Of a DNA stretch of 64,000 nucleotides, positions 54,580 to 63,664 are shown piece by piece. How positions within the stretch are numbered: position 1 is the first letter of the stretch; every line of letters begins with the position of its first letter. The stretch comes from Amycolatopsis sp. MtRt-6. Lineage in GTDB: Bacteria; Actinomycetota; Actinomycetes; Mycobacteriales; Pseudonocardiaceae. Below the pieces are notes generated by a model. The model was not told the DNA's origin and made no database searches. It worked only from the letters and a program-made list of their open reading frames with translations. The DNA is taken from the NCBI RefSeq assembly GCF_017308975.1, contig NZ_JADWPD010000003.1, forward strand, positions 424,176 through 488,175, in the 5' to 3' direction. The position numbers were made by a program, and so were the translations under genes.

Positions 54580-55143
54580 TCAGGCCGTCCAGGCCGGGTC
54601 CCGCCCGGCCGCGCCCAGCGCCCGCTCCAGCGGCGACGCGTCGGCCGCCACCGCCACCGCCGGGCCGTACACCCCCATCGACCGCGCCTGGTCGCCCATC
54701 GCCACCGCGGACTCGTACACCGCCGTCGCCGCTTCCGGGGTGTACGCACACGACTGCCCGCTCGCCCGGGCCAGGTCCCAGCCGTGCAGCACGAACTCGC
54801 CCAGCACCATCGCGCCCACCACCGACGACGGCATCGCGGCCGAGCCCAGGGACGTCATGCCCGTCCACGCCGCGGGCGTCCCGAACACCTCCAGCAGCGT
54901 CTCCGTCTGCTTCTCCAAGTCCGCGCGCCAGTCCTCCGTCACCACAGCCGCCTCGCCACCGGCCGGCGCGGGCGCCGGCAACCGACGACCCGCCGCGATC
55001 AGCCACGGGCCCCAGTACAAGAGGTGGTTGAGCAACCCTCGGACGTCGTACCCCGCGCACGGTGTCGGGGCGGTCAGGTCGGGGACCGCGCACGCGATCC
55101 GGAGGAATTCGGCCGCGGCCGGGCGCAGCAACGAAGCAGTCAT
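54580..55143 (-). CDS. TIGR03086/DinB-fold metal-binding protein (mycothiol-isomerase-like)
   Basis: A 187-residue protein from the ATG at 55143. Pattern: LTAPTPCAGYDVRGLLNHLLYWGPWL near residue 23-48 with the first His, and LGEFVLHGWDLARASGQ near 117 with HxxD ligands. This is the TIGR03086 branch of the DinB/maleylpyruvate-isomerase N-terminal fold, whose members probably act with mycothiol or bind a metal. The enzymatic reaction is unknown. It is divergent from the AraC regulator. Confidence 0.82.
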   Translation of the reverse strand: MTASLLRPAAAEFLRIACAVPDLTAPTPCAGYDVRGLLNHLLYWGPWLIAAGRRLPAPAPAGGEAAVVTEDWRADLEKQTETLLEVFGTPAAWTGMTSLGSAAMPSSVVGAMVLGEFVLHGWDLARASGQSCAYTPEAATAVYESAVAMGDQARSMGVYGPAVAVAADASPLERALGAAGRDPAWTA

Positions 55144-55206
55144 GCGGTGATCCAAACCTCCGGCGAACGAGACGTCTTGGACGAACGCGACAGCTACCGT
55201 GAACCC

Positions 55207-56034
55207 GTGACGCACCGGATCCCGCGCGGCATCGTGGCCGAGGCCACCGCGCGCACGATGTTCACGCTGACCCGGCACCCGCCCGCGCCGGAGCTCGCCG
55301 AATTCGTCGAATACCACTGGATCCTGCGCTGGGACCTGCGCGGCAAACCGCCGTACGAGCAGCGGGTGCTGCCGAACCTCGCCGTCCACGTGACGTTCTT
55401 CCCCGGCGCCTCCGGCGTGCACGGCCCCGCCCACGACGTCTTTTCGCACCGCTTGACCGGCCGCGTCCAGGGCTTGGGTGTGCGATTCCGGCCGGGCACC
55501 TTCCGCGCGTTCCTCGGCGGCCCGGTGCGTGACATCGCCGACCGGGCCGTCCCGCTCACCGACGTTTTCGGACCGGCCGCGGATCGGGCCGCCGAATCGG
55601 TGGGCGTCGCCGGCAGCGACGCGCAAATGGCCAGTGCGATCGACAACTTGCTGATCGCAAAACCGGTGCGGCTGTCGCCGGCCGCGCGGGCGGCCGCGGA
55701 GGCGGTGGAATCAATCGCGCGGGACCCCGGAATTACCCGGGTGGCACACCTGTGTGCGGATACTGGACTAACCACCCGGTCCGTACAGCGCATGTTCGCC
55801 GAACACGTCGGCGTCCCGCCCAAGTGGGCGATCCGGATATACCGCCTCAATGACGCAGCGCAGCGGCTCGTCACAGAAGGAGATCCCGATTACGCCGGTC
55901 TGGCGGTTCGACTGGGCTATAGCGACCAGTCGCACTTCATCCGCGATTTCCGGACGGTGACCGGCCAGTCGCCCGCCGAGTACGCGCGAACCGCCCGCAC
56001 CGCTGAACGGCAACCGGACAGCGCCAAGACATGA
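55207..56034 (+). CDS. AraC-family transcriptional regulator
   Basis: A 275-residue protein. I take the GTG at 55207 as start; a TTG 30 bases upstream is possible. The N-terminal domain (DUF6597-like, EYHWILRWDLRGKPPYEQRVLPNLAVHVTFFPG, GLGVRFRPGTFRAFLGGPVRDIADRAVPLTDVFG) senses an effector. The C-terminal AraC HTH pair is ITRVAHLCADTGLTTRSVQRMFAEHVGVPPK and DYAGLAVRLGYSDQSHFIRDFRTVTGQSPAEYAR. The divergent TIGR03086 gene, 63 bases away, is the likely target. Confidence 0.88.
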   Translation: MTHRIPRGIVAEATARTMFTLTRHPPAPELAEFVEYHWILRWDLRGKPPYEQRVLPNLAVHVTFFPGASGVHGPAHDVFSHRLTGRVQGLGVRFRPGTFRAFLGGPVRDIADRAVPLTDVFGPAADRAAESVGVAGSDAQMASAIDNLLIAKPVRLSPAARAAAEAVESIARDPGITRVAHLCADTGLTTRSVQRMFAEHVGVPPKWAIRIYRLNDAAQRLVTEGDPDYAGLAVRLGYSDQSHFIRDFRTVTGQSPAEYARTARTAERQPDSAKT

Positions 56035-56039
56035 AGAAA

Positions 56040-56067
56040 GCCGCCGGGCGAGAATTCGCCCGGCGGC
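56040..56067. terminator. Bidirectional terminator, AraC gene / lsr2
   Basis: GCCGCCGGGCGA (56040-56051) and TCGCCCGGCGGC (56056-56067) form a perfect 12-bp stem with loop GAAT. Read leftward it is followed by TTTCTT, a true U-tract for lsr2. It starts 6 bases after the AraC stop. Confidence 0.8.
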
Positions 56068-56175
56068 CCGCTGAAACCCCGCGTCGACGAGATTGCCACG
56101 CCATCACCGGCACCTGCGGATAACTGCTGGTCAGCGACCCGCGGCCGACCCGCACGAAGACGGCGTGAACAATCT

Positions 56176-56526
56176 TCAGTTCTTCTTGTGGTAGGCCTCG
56201 ACGACCTCGGAGGGGATGCGGCCGCGGTCGGAAACCGCGTAACCGTTCTTGCGCGCCCACGACCGGATGGCCTGGTTCTGCTCGCGGTCGACGGCGGCCG
56301 GACGAGCCGAACCCTTACCCGCGACGGGGCGAACCGAAGCGCGCTTGCGACCGCCCGCACGACGCGCGTGCTCGACATACTGGGCAAGCGCGTCCCGCAG
56401 CTCCTCGGCGTTTTCCGAGGAGAGATCGATCTGGTAGCTGACTCCGTCCAAACCGAACTCGACGGTCTCTTCCGCCTCACTGCCGTCGAGGTCGTCGACC
56501 AGCGAGACGAGCACCTTCTGTGCCAT
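56176..56526 (-). CDS. lsr2: Lsr2 nucleoid-associated protein
   Basis: A 116-residue protein from the ATG at 56526, SD AGGAGG. The N-terminal dimerisation domain ([44 protein letters not shown]) and C-terminal AT-hook-like domain with [30 protein letters not shown] (RGR near 102-104) are typical. It bridges DNA and silences AT-rich foreign genes. It sits downstream of lysS with its own promoter, as in mycobacteria. Confidence 0.96.
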   Translation of the reverse strand: MAQKVLVSLVDDLDGSEAEETVEFGLDGVSYQIDLSSENAEELRDALAQYVEHARRAGGRKRASVRPVAGKGSARPAAVDREQNQAIRSWARKNGYAVSDRGRIPSEVVEAYHKKN

Positions 56527-56538
56527 CCGATTCCTCCT

Positions 56539-56577
56539 GCGGGGCTTACTCAATGATCTGGTACGGGGCAAGCCCCG
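56539..56577 (-). promoter_or_regulatory. Alternative hairpins in the lsr2 leader
   Basis: In the leftward message, CGGGGCTTGCCCCG (56564-56577) forms a compact hairpin with a CUUG tetraloop. Its first half can instead pair with AAGCCCCG (56540-56547), which ends 2 bases before the SD. The two pairings exclude each other and the second would hinder ribosome access. Confidence 0.45.
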
Positions 56578-56601
56578 GGACAGAAGACTTTGTCTAGAAC
56601 A

Positions 56602-56630
56602 TTAGTACCCGCTTCTGGAGTGCAGCGCAA
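56602..56630 (-). promoter_or_regulatory. lsr2 promoter
   Basis: Read leftward: TTGCGC (56630-56625), 17-base spacer, TACTAA (56607-56602). It lies between the lysS stop and lsr2, giving a leader of about 70 bases. Confidence 0.6.
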
Positions 56631-56671
56631 ATCTCATTGCCATAACCGACGGCTATCCTCACACGGCCGGG

Positions 56672-58183
56672 TTATTCGGGGCGCACCAGCGGGAAGAGGA
56701 TCGTCTCCCGGATACCGAGCCCGGTCAGCGCCATGAGGAGCCGGTCGATACCCATTCCGACGCCGCCGCTCGGCGGCATTCCGTACTCCAGGGCACGGAG
56801 GAAATCCTCGTCCAGCCGCATGGCTTCGCTATCGCCCTGCGCGGCCAGCAGCGACTGTTCGGTGAGGCGTTCCCGTTCGACGACCGGATCGACCAGCTCC
56901 GAGTATCCCGTCGCGAGTTCGAATCCGCGCACGTAGAGGTCCCACTTCTCGGCCACGCCGGCCCGGGAGCGGTGCTGCCGCGTCAATGGCGACGTCTCCA
57001 GCGGAAAATCACGGACAAACGTCGGTGCGTGCAGGTGATCTCCGACGAGGTGTTCCCACAGTTCCTCGACGAGCTTGCCGTGCCCGAGCTTCGGATCCAC
57101 TTCCAGGCCCCTGGCCTGCGCGAATCCGAGCAGTTTGGCCGCGGGCGTCTCCGGCGTCACCTCTTCGCCGAGGGAATCGGACAACGACTCGTACATTCCG
57201 AGCGTGGTCCATTCGCCGGACAGGTCGTACTCCGAACCGTCCGGCAGCGTGACGACCAGCGTGTCCAGCACCGACTGCGCGGCCTCCTGGATCAGCTGGC
57301 GCGTCATCACGGCGTTCGTGTCGTACGTGGCGTAGGCCTCGTAGTACTCGAGCATCGCGAACTCCGGCGAGTGCGACGAGTCGCTGCCCTCGTTCCGGAA
57401 GTTGCGGTTGATCTCGAAGACCTTCTCGATGCCGCCGACGACGCAGCGCTTGAGGTAGAGCTCCGGCGCGATCCGCAGGAAGAGCTCCATGTCGAAAGCG
57501 TTCGAATGCGTGACGAACGGCCGGGCCGCGGCGCCGCCGTGCAGCGTCTGCAGCATCGGCGTTTCGACCTCGGTGAACCCGCGGCGGTGGAACGACTCCC
57601 GCAGCGACCGGACCACGCCGGCCCGCGTGCGCACGACGTCCCGCGCGCGCGGGCGCATGATGAGGTCGACGTAGCGCTGGCGGATCCGCGTTTCCTCGGC
57701 CAGCTCCTTGTGCGCGGTCGGCAGCGGGCGCAGCGCCTTCGACGTGATCCGCCAGGCGTCGGCCATCACCGAAAGCTCGCCGCGCTTGGACGTGATGACC
57801 TCGCCCTGCACGAACACGTGGTCGCCGAGGTCGACGTCCGACTTCCACGCCGCCAGCGCGTCTTCGCCGACCTTCGCCAGGCTGATCATCGCCTGCAGCT
57901 CGGTGCCGTCACCCTCGCGGAGGCTCGCGAAGCACAATTTGCCCGTATTGCGCAGGAACATCACCCGGCCGGTGATGCCGACGGTCTCGCCGGTGGCGGT
58001 GTCGGCGGGCAGCCCTTCGTGCGCCGCCCGCACCTCGGCGAGCGAGTGCGTCCGCGGTACCTCGACCGGGTAGGGATCGATACCCTCCGCGAGGATCCGG
58101 TCGCGCTTCTCCCGGCGCACCCGCATCTGCTCGGGCAGTTCGTCTTCGGCGGGCTCGCTGGTGGAAGCGGGGTTTTCGGTCAT
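56672..58183 (-). CDS. lysS: Lysyl-tRNA synthetase (class II)
   Basis: A 503-residue protein from the ATG at 58183. The N-terminal OB-fold ([32 protein letters not shown]) binds the anticodon. Motif 2 is [32 protein letters not shown] and motif 3 is [26 protein letters not shown] at the end. The N-terminal 20 residues are acidic and variable. It charges tRNA-Lys. The gene lies between lsr2 and the pantothenate genes as in mycobacteria. Confidence 0.95.
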   Translation of the reverse strand: MTENPASTSEPAEDELPEQMRVRREKRDRILAEGIDPYPVEVPRTHSLAEVRAAHEGLPADTATGETVGITGRVMFLRNTGKLCFASLREGDGTELQAMISLAKVGEDALAAWKSDVDLGDHVFVQGEVITSKRGELSVMADAWRITSKALRPLPTAHKELAEETRIRQRYVDLIMRPRARDVVRTRAGVVRSLRESFHRRGFTEVETPMLQTLHGGAAARPFVTHSNAFDMELFLRIAPELYLKRCVVGGIEKVFEINRNFRNEGSDSSHSPEFAMLEYYEAYATYDTNAVMTRQLIQEAAQSVLDTLVVTLPDGSEYDLSGEWTTLGMYESLSDSLGEEVTPETPAAKLLGFAQARGLEVDPKLGHGKLVEELWEHLVGDHLHAPTFVRDFPLETSPLTRQHRSRAGVAEKWDLYVRGFELATGYSELVDPVVERERLTEQSLLAAQGDSEAMRLDEDFLRALEYGMPPSGGVGMGIDRLLMALTGLGIRETILFPLVRPE

Positions 58184-58261
58184 GGCCCATAGGGTACGAA
58201 CCCCCCGGACCGCTACGCCAACCGGATTACCTTTACCTTTCCCTCCATTAGCCTGGGCGAG

Positions 58262-59014
58262 GTGAGTGATCCCACGCGAGGTCAGCGCGCTTCTTCCTTC
58301 GGCACCCGCGCCGCCGAGTACGCCGAGCACCGGCCCGGTTACCCGCGGGCAGCGATCGAATGGGGCCTTTCCGGCACGACCGGAACAGCGCGCCGGGTGC
58401 TCGATCTCGGCGCCGGAACCGGCAAGCTCACCCTCGGCCTCACCGCGCTCGGGCTCGACGTCACGGCGGTCGAGCCGGACCCGGAAATGCGCGCCGAACT
58501 CGAGCGGGTCGTGCCGTCGGCGAAGTCGCTGGCGGGGCAGGCCGAACGGATCCCGCTGCCCGACGCGGCCGTCGACGCGGTTTTCGTCGGCCAGGCGTTC
58601 CATTGGTTCGACGTCCCGGTGGCGATGACGGAGATCGGCCGCGTACTGCGCCCTGGTGGCGTGTGCGTGCCGATGTGGAACTACGAAGACGAATCGGTGC
58701 CGTGGGTCGCCGAGTTCACCGAACTGGGTCGCGACGGCGCCCGCCGCCCGGCGAGCACCGAAGATATGCGAGAGGTGACGAACCCGGCATTCGAACCGTT
58801 CGAAATCGAGCGGTTTCACCATGCGCAACGGCGCACGGCGGAGAGCCTGGTGGAAACGATCGCGACGTATTCGCAGGTGATCGTGTCGGCACCGGCGGAG
58901 TCGGCGGCGCTGCTCGGGCGGCTCCGGCAGTTCCTCACGGAAAACCCGGCCACCGCGGACGGCGAGTTCGACCTGCCGCTGGTCACCACGGCGTTGCGCG
59001 CGCGGCGCCGCTGA
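58262..59014 (+). CDS. Class I SAM-dependent methyltransferase
   Basis: A 250-residue protein from a GTG at 58262. Motif I is [17 protein letters not shown] near residue 41-57, the acidic end of strand 2 is [14 protein letters not shown], and the post-motif [31 protein letters not shown] identifies the Methyltransf_11 type common in actinobacteria. The substrate is unknown. It is divergent from lysS (78 bases) and convergent with coaX. Confidence 0.87.
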   Translation: MSDPTRGQRASSFGTRAAEYAEHRPGYPRAAIEWGLSGTTGTARRVLDLGAGTGKLTLGLTALGLDVTAVEPDPEMRAELERVVPSAKSLAGQAERIPLPDAAVDAVFVGQAFHWFDVPVAMTEIGRVLRPGGVCVPMWNYEDESVPWVAEFTELGRDGARRPASTEDMREVTNPAFEPFEIERFHHAQRRTAESLVETIATYSQVIVSAPAESAALLGRLRQFLTENPATADGEFDLPLVTTALRARRR

Positions 59015-59020
59015 GGCCGG

Positions 59021-59797
59021 TCAGGGCCGGATGTTGCGCTCGTAGGCCAGCCGCAGGCCGAGCAGGGTCAGCTCGGGCACATGGTCGGTGATCGTCTCCG
59101 ACTCGCCGAGCACGAGCGGGGCCAGGCCGCCGGTGGCCAGCACCGCCACCGGCTCCTTCCCGCCGGGCGAAAGCTCGCGGACGATCCGGCGCACCAGGCC
59201 GTCCACCTGGCCCGCGAAGCCGTACAGGATCCCGGACTGCAGGCATTCCACCGTGTTCTTGCCGATCACCGACCGCGGCGGCACCAGTTCGACCTTCCGC
59301 AGCGCCGCCGCGCGCAACGCCAGCGCGTCCACCGAAATCTCGATCCCGGGCGCGAACGCGCCGCCCAGGAACTCGCCGCGGGCCGAAATGGCGTCCACGT
59401 TGGTCGACGTGCCGAAGTCGACCACCACGCACGCCGTGCTGTGGAGGTGGTGCGCGGCCAGCGTGTTGACCAGCCGGTCCGCGCCCACCTCCTTCGGGTT
59501 GTCCACCAGCAGGGCCACGCCGGTGCGCACGCCCGGCTCGACCACGATCTTCGGCACCCGGGCGTAGTACCGGCCGAGCATCACCCGCAGCTCGCGCAGC
59601 ACCGCCGGCACCGTCGACAACGCGCTGATCCCGGACACGGCGTCCGCGTGCGGGCCGAGCAGCCCGCGGACCGTCAACGCCAGCTCGTCGGCCGTCATGC
59701 GCGCGTCCGTGCGCATGCGCCAGTCGCCGACCAGGTCCTGACCGGACCACAGGCCCAGGACGATGTTCGTGTTGCCGACGTCGACGGTGAGCAGCAA
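59021..59797 (-). CDS. coaX: Type III pantothenate kinase
   Basis: A 258-residue protein. LLTVDVGNTNIVLGLW is the ATP phosphate motif, GADRLVN near 103-109 contacts pantothenate, VVDFGTSTNVDAIS holds the catalytic Asp, and LATGGLAPLV lies near the end. It phosphorylates pantothenate, the first step to CoA; type III enzymes are not feedback-inhibited. It is the last gene of the leftward DUF2520-panC-panD-coaX operon, 5 bases after panD. Confidence 0.93.
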   Translation of the reverse strand: MLLTVDVGNTNIVLGLWSGQDLVGDWRMRTDARMTADELALTVRGLLGPHADAVSGISALSTVPAVLRELRVMLGRYYARVPKIVVEPGVRTGVALLVDNPKEVGADRLVNTLAAHHLHSTACVVVDFGTSTNVDAISARGEFLGGAFAPGIEISVDALALRAAALRKVELVPPRSVIGKNTVECLQSGILYGFAGQVDGLVRRIVRELSPGGKEPVAVLATGGLAPLVLGESETITDHVPELTLLGLRLAYERNIRP

Positions 59798-59802
59798 GCG
59801 GG

Positions 59803-60300
59803 TCAGCTTTCCGCGTGCAGCAACGCGTCGAGGCGGCGGGCGTCCGCCGTCTCGGCGACCGGGAAGACCGCGGTGTCGTCGTCCGGCGGCAGCGTCACCG
59901 TGCCGGACAGCAGCCCGGACCCCTCCGGCGCGTGGCCGGGGTCGGTGTGCCGGTGGACGATCCGGTTGTCCGCGTCGACGAACACCACGCGCGGCTGGTA
60001 CGTCATCGCCTCGGCGTCGTCCATCTGGCCGTACGAGATGAGGATGACCAGGTCACCCGGGTGCACCAGGTGTGCCGCGGCGCCGTTGATGCCGAGCACC
60101 CCGCTGCCGCGTTCCCCCTTGATGACGTAGGTCTCCAGCCGCGCCCCGTTGGTGACGTCCACAATGGACACCTGTTCCCCCGGCAGCAGGTCCGCGGCCT
60201 CCATCAGGTCCTCGTCGACCGTCACCGAACCCACGTAGTGCAGGTCGGCCTGGGTCACCGTGACGCGGTGGATCTTCGACTTGAGCATCGTGCGGTACAT
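59803..60300 (-). CDS. panD: Aspartate 1-decarboxylase
   Basis: A 165-residue proenzyme. Self-cleavage occurs at Gly24-Ser25 ([10 protein letters not shown]) to form the pyruvoyl group. Further conserved: [43 protein letters not shown] and [10 protein letters not shown]. The enzyme makes beta-alanine for pantothenate. The core ends near residue 125; the remaining 40 residues (Pro/Asp-rich, then a short helix) are longer than in most PanD proteins (about 125-140 residues). It is 9 bases after panC. Confidence 0.93.
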   Translation of the reverse strand: MYRTMLKSKIHRVTVTQADLHYVGSVTVDEDLMEAADLLPGEQVSIVDVTNGARLETYVIKGERGSGVLGINGAAAHLVHPGDLVILISYGQMDDAEAMTYQPRVVFVDADNRIVHRHTDPGHAPEGSGLLSGTVTLPPDDDTAVFPVAETADARRLDALLHAES

Positions 60301-60309
60301 CGTGGACTC

Positions 60310-61215
60310 CTATTCCCCTGCGTCCAGCCGCTCCGGGTGCTCGACAGCCGCGCCGAGCAACACCGGAACGTTGTCGATCAGCCGGGTACTCCCCACCCGG
60401 GCCGCGATCAACAGTCGTGCCTCACCGTCGACGGGCGCGAGCCCGAGGTCGGTTCCCCTCAACTCCAGGTAATCCACCTCGACCGCGGGCCGCGCGGCGA
60501 GGGTCTTCCACGCGGTCTCGAGGACCGCGTCGGCACCGTCCCGGCCGACGAACGCCCCCGCGGTGAGGGCGGCCGACAGGACGATGGCGTCTTCGCGCTG
60601 CTCAGGCGTCAGGTAGACGTTGCGCGACGACAACGCGAGGCCGTCCCGCTCGCGCACGGTCGGCACGCCGATGACCCGCGTGCCGATGTTCAGGTCGCGC
60701 ACCATCCGCTTGATCAGCACCAGCTGCTGGTAGTCCTTCTCGCCGAAGAAGGCGTAGTCGGGCTGGAGCAGGTTGAACAGCTTCGCGACGACGGTGAGCA
60801 CGCCGGCGAAGTGACCGGGCCGGGCGGCGCCTTCCAGCTCGTCGCCGAGCGGGCCCGGGTGCACGGTCACCACGGCACCCTCGGCGTAGAGGGCGTCCGC
60901 GCTCGGCGTGAACGCGATTTCGATGCCGTCCTCGCGCAGGACGTCGAGGTCGGCCTCCAGCGGCCGCGGGTACGCCTCGAAGTCCTCGCCCGCGCCGAAC
61001 TGCAGCGGGTTCACGAAGATCGAGGTGGCCACGACGGTGTTCGGCAGCCGCTTCGCGCGGCGGATCAGCTCGCGGTGCCCGGCGTGCAGCGCGCCCATGG
61101 TCGGCACGAGCGCCAGCTTGCGGCCGACGCCGTGCAACGCCCGGCTGACCTGGCTCACCTGATCGGGAGAGGCGAACGTGTTCAGGGTGCCGCGGCTGAA
61201 TTTCGGTGTGGTCAC
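60310..61215 (-). CDS. panC: Pantothenate synthetase
   Basis: A 301-residue protein from a GTG at 61215 that overlaps the upstream gene by 4 bases. Motifs: VPTMGALHAGHRELIRRAK (HxGH) near 37-55, VSIFVNPLQFGAGEDFEAYPR-type segment TSIFVNPLQFGAGEDFEAYPR, FFGEKDYQQLVLIKRMVRDLN near 157 and GLALSSRNVYL (KMSKS-like) near 195. It joins pantoate and beta-alanine using ATP. Confidence 0.94.
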   Translation of the reverse strand: MTTPKFSRGTLNTFASPDQVSQVSRALHGVGRKLALVPTMGALHAGHRELIRRAKRLPNTVVATSIFVNPLQFGAGEDFEAYPRPLEADLDVLREDGIEIAFTPSADALYAEGAVVTVHPGPLGDELEGAARPGHFAGVLTVVAKLFNLLQPDYAFFGEKDYQQLVLIKRMVRDLNIGTRVIGVPTVRERDGLALSSRNVYLTPEQREDAIVLSAALTAGAFVGRDGADAVLETAWKTLAARPAVEVDYLELRGTDLGLAPVDGEARLLIAARVGSTRLIDNVPVLLGAAVEHPERLDAGE

Positions 61216-62117
61216 TGGTCTGGGTGCCCTTCGGCGGGATCGTCGAGGAGTTCGGTGAGGTCTTTGGCGGCCGCGGCGTCCAGCAGCCCGGCAGCCGTCG
61301 AGCGCGCCGCCGTGCGCTTGGCCAGCGCGCGGTAGGCCGGCGCCACGTCCGGCGCCCGGTCCACCAGCACCGCGAGGTGCTTGCGGACGGTGCCGAGATC
61401 GCCACGCGCGACCGGCCCGGTGAGGGCGCGGTCGCCGTGTCGCAGCACATTATCCAATGCCGCCGAAAGCAGTGGCGCGACCAGGCGTTCGGACTGCTCG
61501 ATTCCGGCCTGGCGCAACAGGTCCGCGCAGTCGGCGACCAGCGTCATCAGGTGGTTTGCGCCGTGGGCCAACGCAGCGTGGTAGAGCGCTCGCGCGGAGT
61601 CGGGAATCCGCACCGGCTCGGCACCCATCTCGACGGCCAGCGCTTCGCCGACGTGCCACGCCGCCTCGTCGTCCTCGGCCGCCGTGACGCCGATGCTGCA
61701 CGCCGCCAGCCGTTCGAGATCCTCCTCGCGGCCGGTGAACGTCATCACCGGGTGCAGGGCGAGCGGCAGGGCACCGGCCTCGGCCGCGGGGGCCAGGACG
61801 TCGATGCCGTGCGCCCCGGAGGTGTGCACGACGATCTGGCCGGGCCGCAGCGACTCGGTGGCGACGAGCCCGCGCACCATCCCTTCCAGCGCGTCGTCGG
61901 GGAGGGCGAGCAGCACGAGGTCCGCCCGGCGGACGGTTTCGTCGGGCGGCAGGAGGGGCACGTCGGGGAGGAGGCGTTCGGCACGGGCCAGCGACGAAGC
62001 GGACAGCCCCGACGCGGCGACCACGGTGTGCCCCGCCCGGGCCAGCGCGGCGCCGAGCACGCTGCCCACCCGGCCGGCGGAAACGACGCCGACCGCGAGG
62101 CGGGCGGGCCTCATCAT
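61212..62117 (-). CDS. Rossmann-fold DUF2520 protein (pantothenate operon)
   Basis: A 301-residue protein from the ATG at 62117 (or 62114). The N-terminal NAD(P)-binding fold is VGVVSAGRVGSVLGAALARAGHTVVAA and DLVLLALPDDALEGMV. The C-terminal DUF2520 helical domain has YHAALAHGANHLMTLVADCADLLRQAGI. It corresponds to the gene just upstream of panC in mycobacteria and resembles ketopantoate-reductase-like enzymes, so a ketopantoate reductase or regulatory role in pantothenate synthesis is inferred. Confidence 0.85.
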   Translation of the reverse strand: MMRPARLAVGVVSAGRVGSVLGAALARAGHTVVAASGLSASSLARAERLLPDVPLLPPDETVRRADLVLLALPDDALEGMVRGLVATESLRPGQIVVHTSGAHGIDVLAPAAEAGALPLALHPVMTFTGREEDLERLAACSIGVTAAEDDEAAWHVGEALAVEMGAEPVRIPDSARALYHAALAHGANHLMTLVADCADLLRQAGIEQSERLVAPLLSAALDNVLRHGDRALTGPVARGDLGTVRKHLAVLVDRAPDVAPAYRALAKRTAARSTAAGLLDAAAAKDLTELLDDPAEGHPDQ

Positions 62118-62261
62118 GGCGTGCGCCTGTGGACGCTCATGGTTCGCAGACTCCCTCTGCTCTCGTTCCAGTCCCTTGGCGGGTACCGGACGAACGGCGC
62201 GAGACTAACTCGGGCGGGCGCGCGCCGTTGAGCCCGGGTGACCAGCTTCACCCGGACCGGG

Positions 62262-63428
62262 TCACCCGCGGGCGGCCTCGTCGGCGAGGCGCGTCGCCTC
62301 CGCGCGGGCGGCCTTCAGGGTCTGCAGCAGCTCCTGCTGGCGCTGCCGGTCGGTGTCGCTGGTGAGCGGGTGCCGGTCGAGGAACGCGAGCTCCGTCACG
62401 CTCGCCTGATAGACGCTGACGGCCTTCGCCGCTTGCTTGCCGGACTGGCGTTTCGCCTGGCGGCGCCAGGCGCGGCGGCCGGACAGGCTGGCCAGCAGGT
62501 CGACCTCCGACGGCGCGATCCACCGCGCCGCGGCCATGTGCGGCAGGGCGGCGGCGATGATCCGCTGCTCCCGCTTCCGCTGCAGGATGACCAGGTAGAC
62601 CACGCCGAGGAACAGCGGGACCATGATCAGGAAGTAGACGGTGAGGAACTTCGACCCGCCGAGCAGCGCGGCGCTGTTCCAGAGCGCGTGCAGGCAGACG
62701 GCGGCGAGGTACCCGGCGATCGGCGCGACGATCTTGAGCGCCTTGGTGGTCGTCCGCGCGGCGATGCCGATCCCGATGCCGGTGAGCACGGCGAACAGCG
62801 GATGCGTGAACGGCGCGAGCACGCCCCGCAGGAAGAACGCCGTGATGACGCCCTGGCTGTGCCCGTCACCGAAGCCGTAGTCGGCGAAGGCGCGCCCGAA
62901 GTAGTAGATGTTCTCGGTGAAGGCGAACCCGGCGGCGCTGAACCCGGCGTAGACGACCCCGTCCACAACGCCGTCGAACTCGTTGGAGCGCCGCCAGAGG
63001 ATCAGCACGACGAAGAGGGCCTTTGCGGCCTCCTCGACGACGGGTGCGGAGACGAGCGCGGCGAGCGCGTTGCCCTGGCCGGAGCCGAGCAGCTGGTCGC
63101 CGACGGTCTCGGCGGTGGTGTTGATGAGCAGCGCGGTGATGGTCGCGATGCAGGCGCCCCAGGCGAAGGCGAGCAGCAGGAACTTCGCGGGTTCGGGCTC
63201 CCACCGGTCGACCCAGAGGAACCCGGTGACGACACCGGCGACGGGCACGAGCGCGGCGAGGACGCCGATGGTGACGGCGAGGGGCCCGACCCGCGCGGTG
63301 GCGAGCCCGAACAGGAACAGGCCGCACAGGGCCACCACGATCAGCCCGAGCACCGGCAGCAGCACGGTGACCCGGCGAGGCCGCCGTCCGCGATCAAGTC
63401 CCGTCGCGGGCGAGAGGGTTCCGCTCAC
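62262..63428 (-). CDS. PrsW-family intramembrane metalloprotease
   Basis: A 388-residue protein from a GTG at 63428. About nine membrane segments with the family motifs: VVEEAAKALFVVL (EExxK) near residue 130, AGFAFTENIYYFGRAF (FxxxE-N) near 165, THPLFAVLTGIGIGIA and VCLHALWNSAALL with metal-binding His. The C-terminal 100 residues are cytoplasmic and basic. PrsW cuts anti-sigma factors in Bacillus; the target here is unknown. It may act with the envelope sigma systems of this genome. Confidence 0.88.
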   Translation of the reverse strand: MSGTLSPATGLDRGRRPRRVTVLLPVLGLIVVALCGLFLFGLATARVGPLAVTIGVLAALVPVAGVVTGFLWVDRWEPEPAKFLLLAFAWGACIATITALLINTTAETVGDQLLGSGQGNALAALVSAPVVEEAAKALFVVLILWRRSNEFDGVVDGVVYAGFSAAGFAFTENIYYFGRAFADYGFGDGHSQGVITAFFLRGVLAPFTHPLFAVLTGIGIGIAARTTTKALKIVAPIAGYLAAVCLHALWNSAALLGGSKFLTVYFLIMVPLFLGVVYLVILQRKREQRIIAAALPHMAAARWIAPSEVDLLASLSGRRAWRRQAKRQSGKQAAKAVSVYQASVTELAFLDRHPLTSDTDRQRQQELLQTLKAARAEATRLADEAARG

Positions 63429-63522
63429 AGCGGGTCACCCTACGCAGGCCCGCTCGAAGGAGGAAACGCCACCTGGCACACGAGGCGCGCGATTCAGCCT
63501 GCCGGACACGGGCGAGATGCCC

Positions 63523-63656
63523 CCAATGTGGCGTTCGGTGCATCAGACGCACCCAATGTGGCGTTCGGTGCATCTGACGCAACCAATGTGGCCTTCGGTG
63601 CATCCCACGCACCCAATGTGGCCTTCGGTGCATCTGACGCAACCAACGCCACATTG
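63523..63656. repeat. Hairpin repeat element (copy 3), four tandem 30-bp units
   Basis: Units at 63523-63552, 63553-63582, 63583-63612 and 63613-63642 each begin CCAATGTGGC and contain TTCGGTGCAT. Units 1-2 have GGCGTT and units 3-4 have GGCCTT. The closing arm AACGCCACATTG (63645-63656) is the exact reverse complement of unit 1/2 (CAATGTGGCGTT), not of units 3-4. It ends 9 bases before the transposase stop. Confidence 0.9.
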
Positions 63657-63664
63657 AGGTTTTC

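Noticed and set aside
63523..63656. CRISPR-like regular 30-bp repeats
   Set aside because: The units are head-to-tail with no spacers, and there are no cas genes. It is a tandem repeat closed by an inverted arm.
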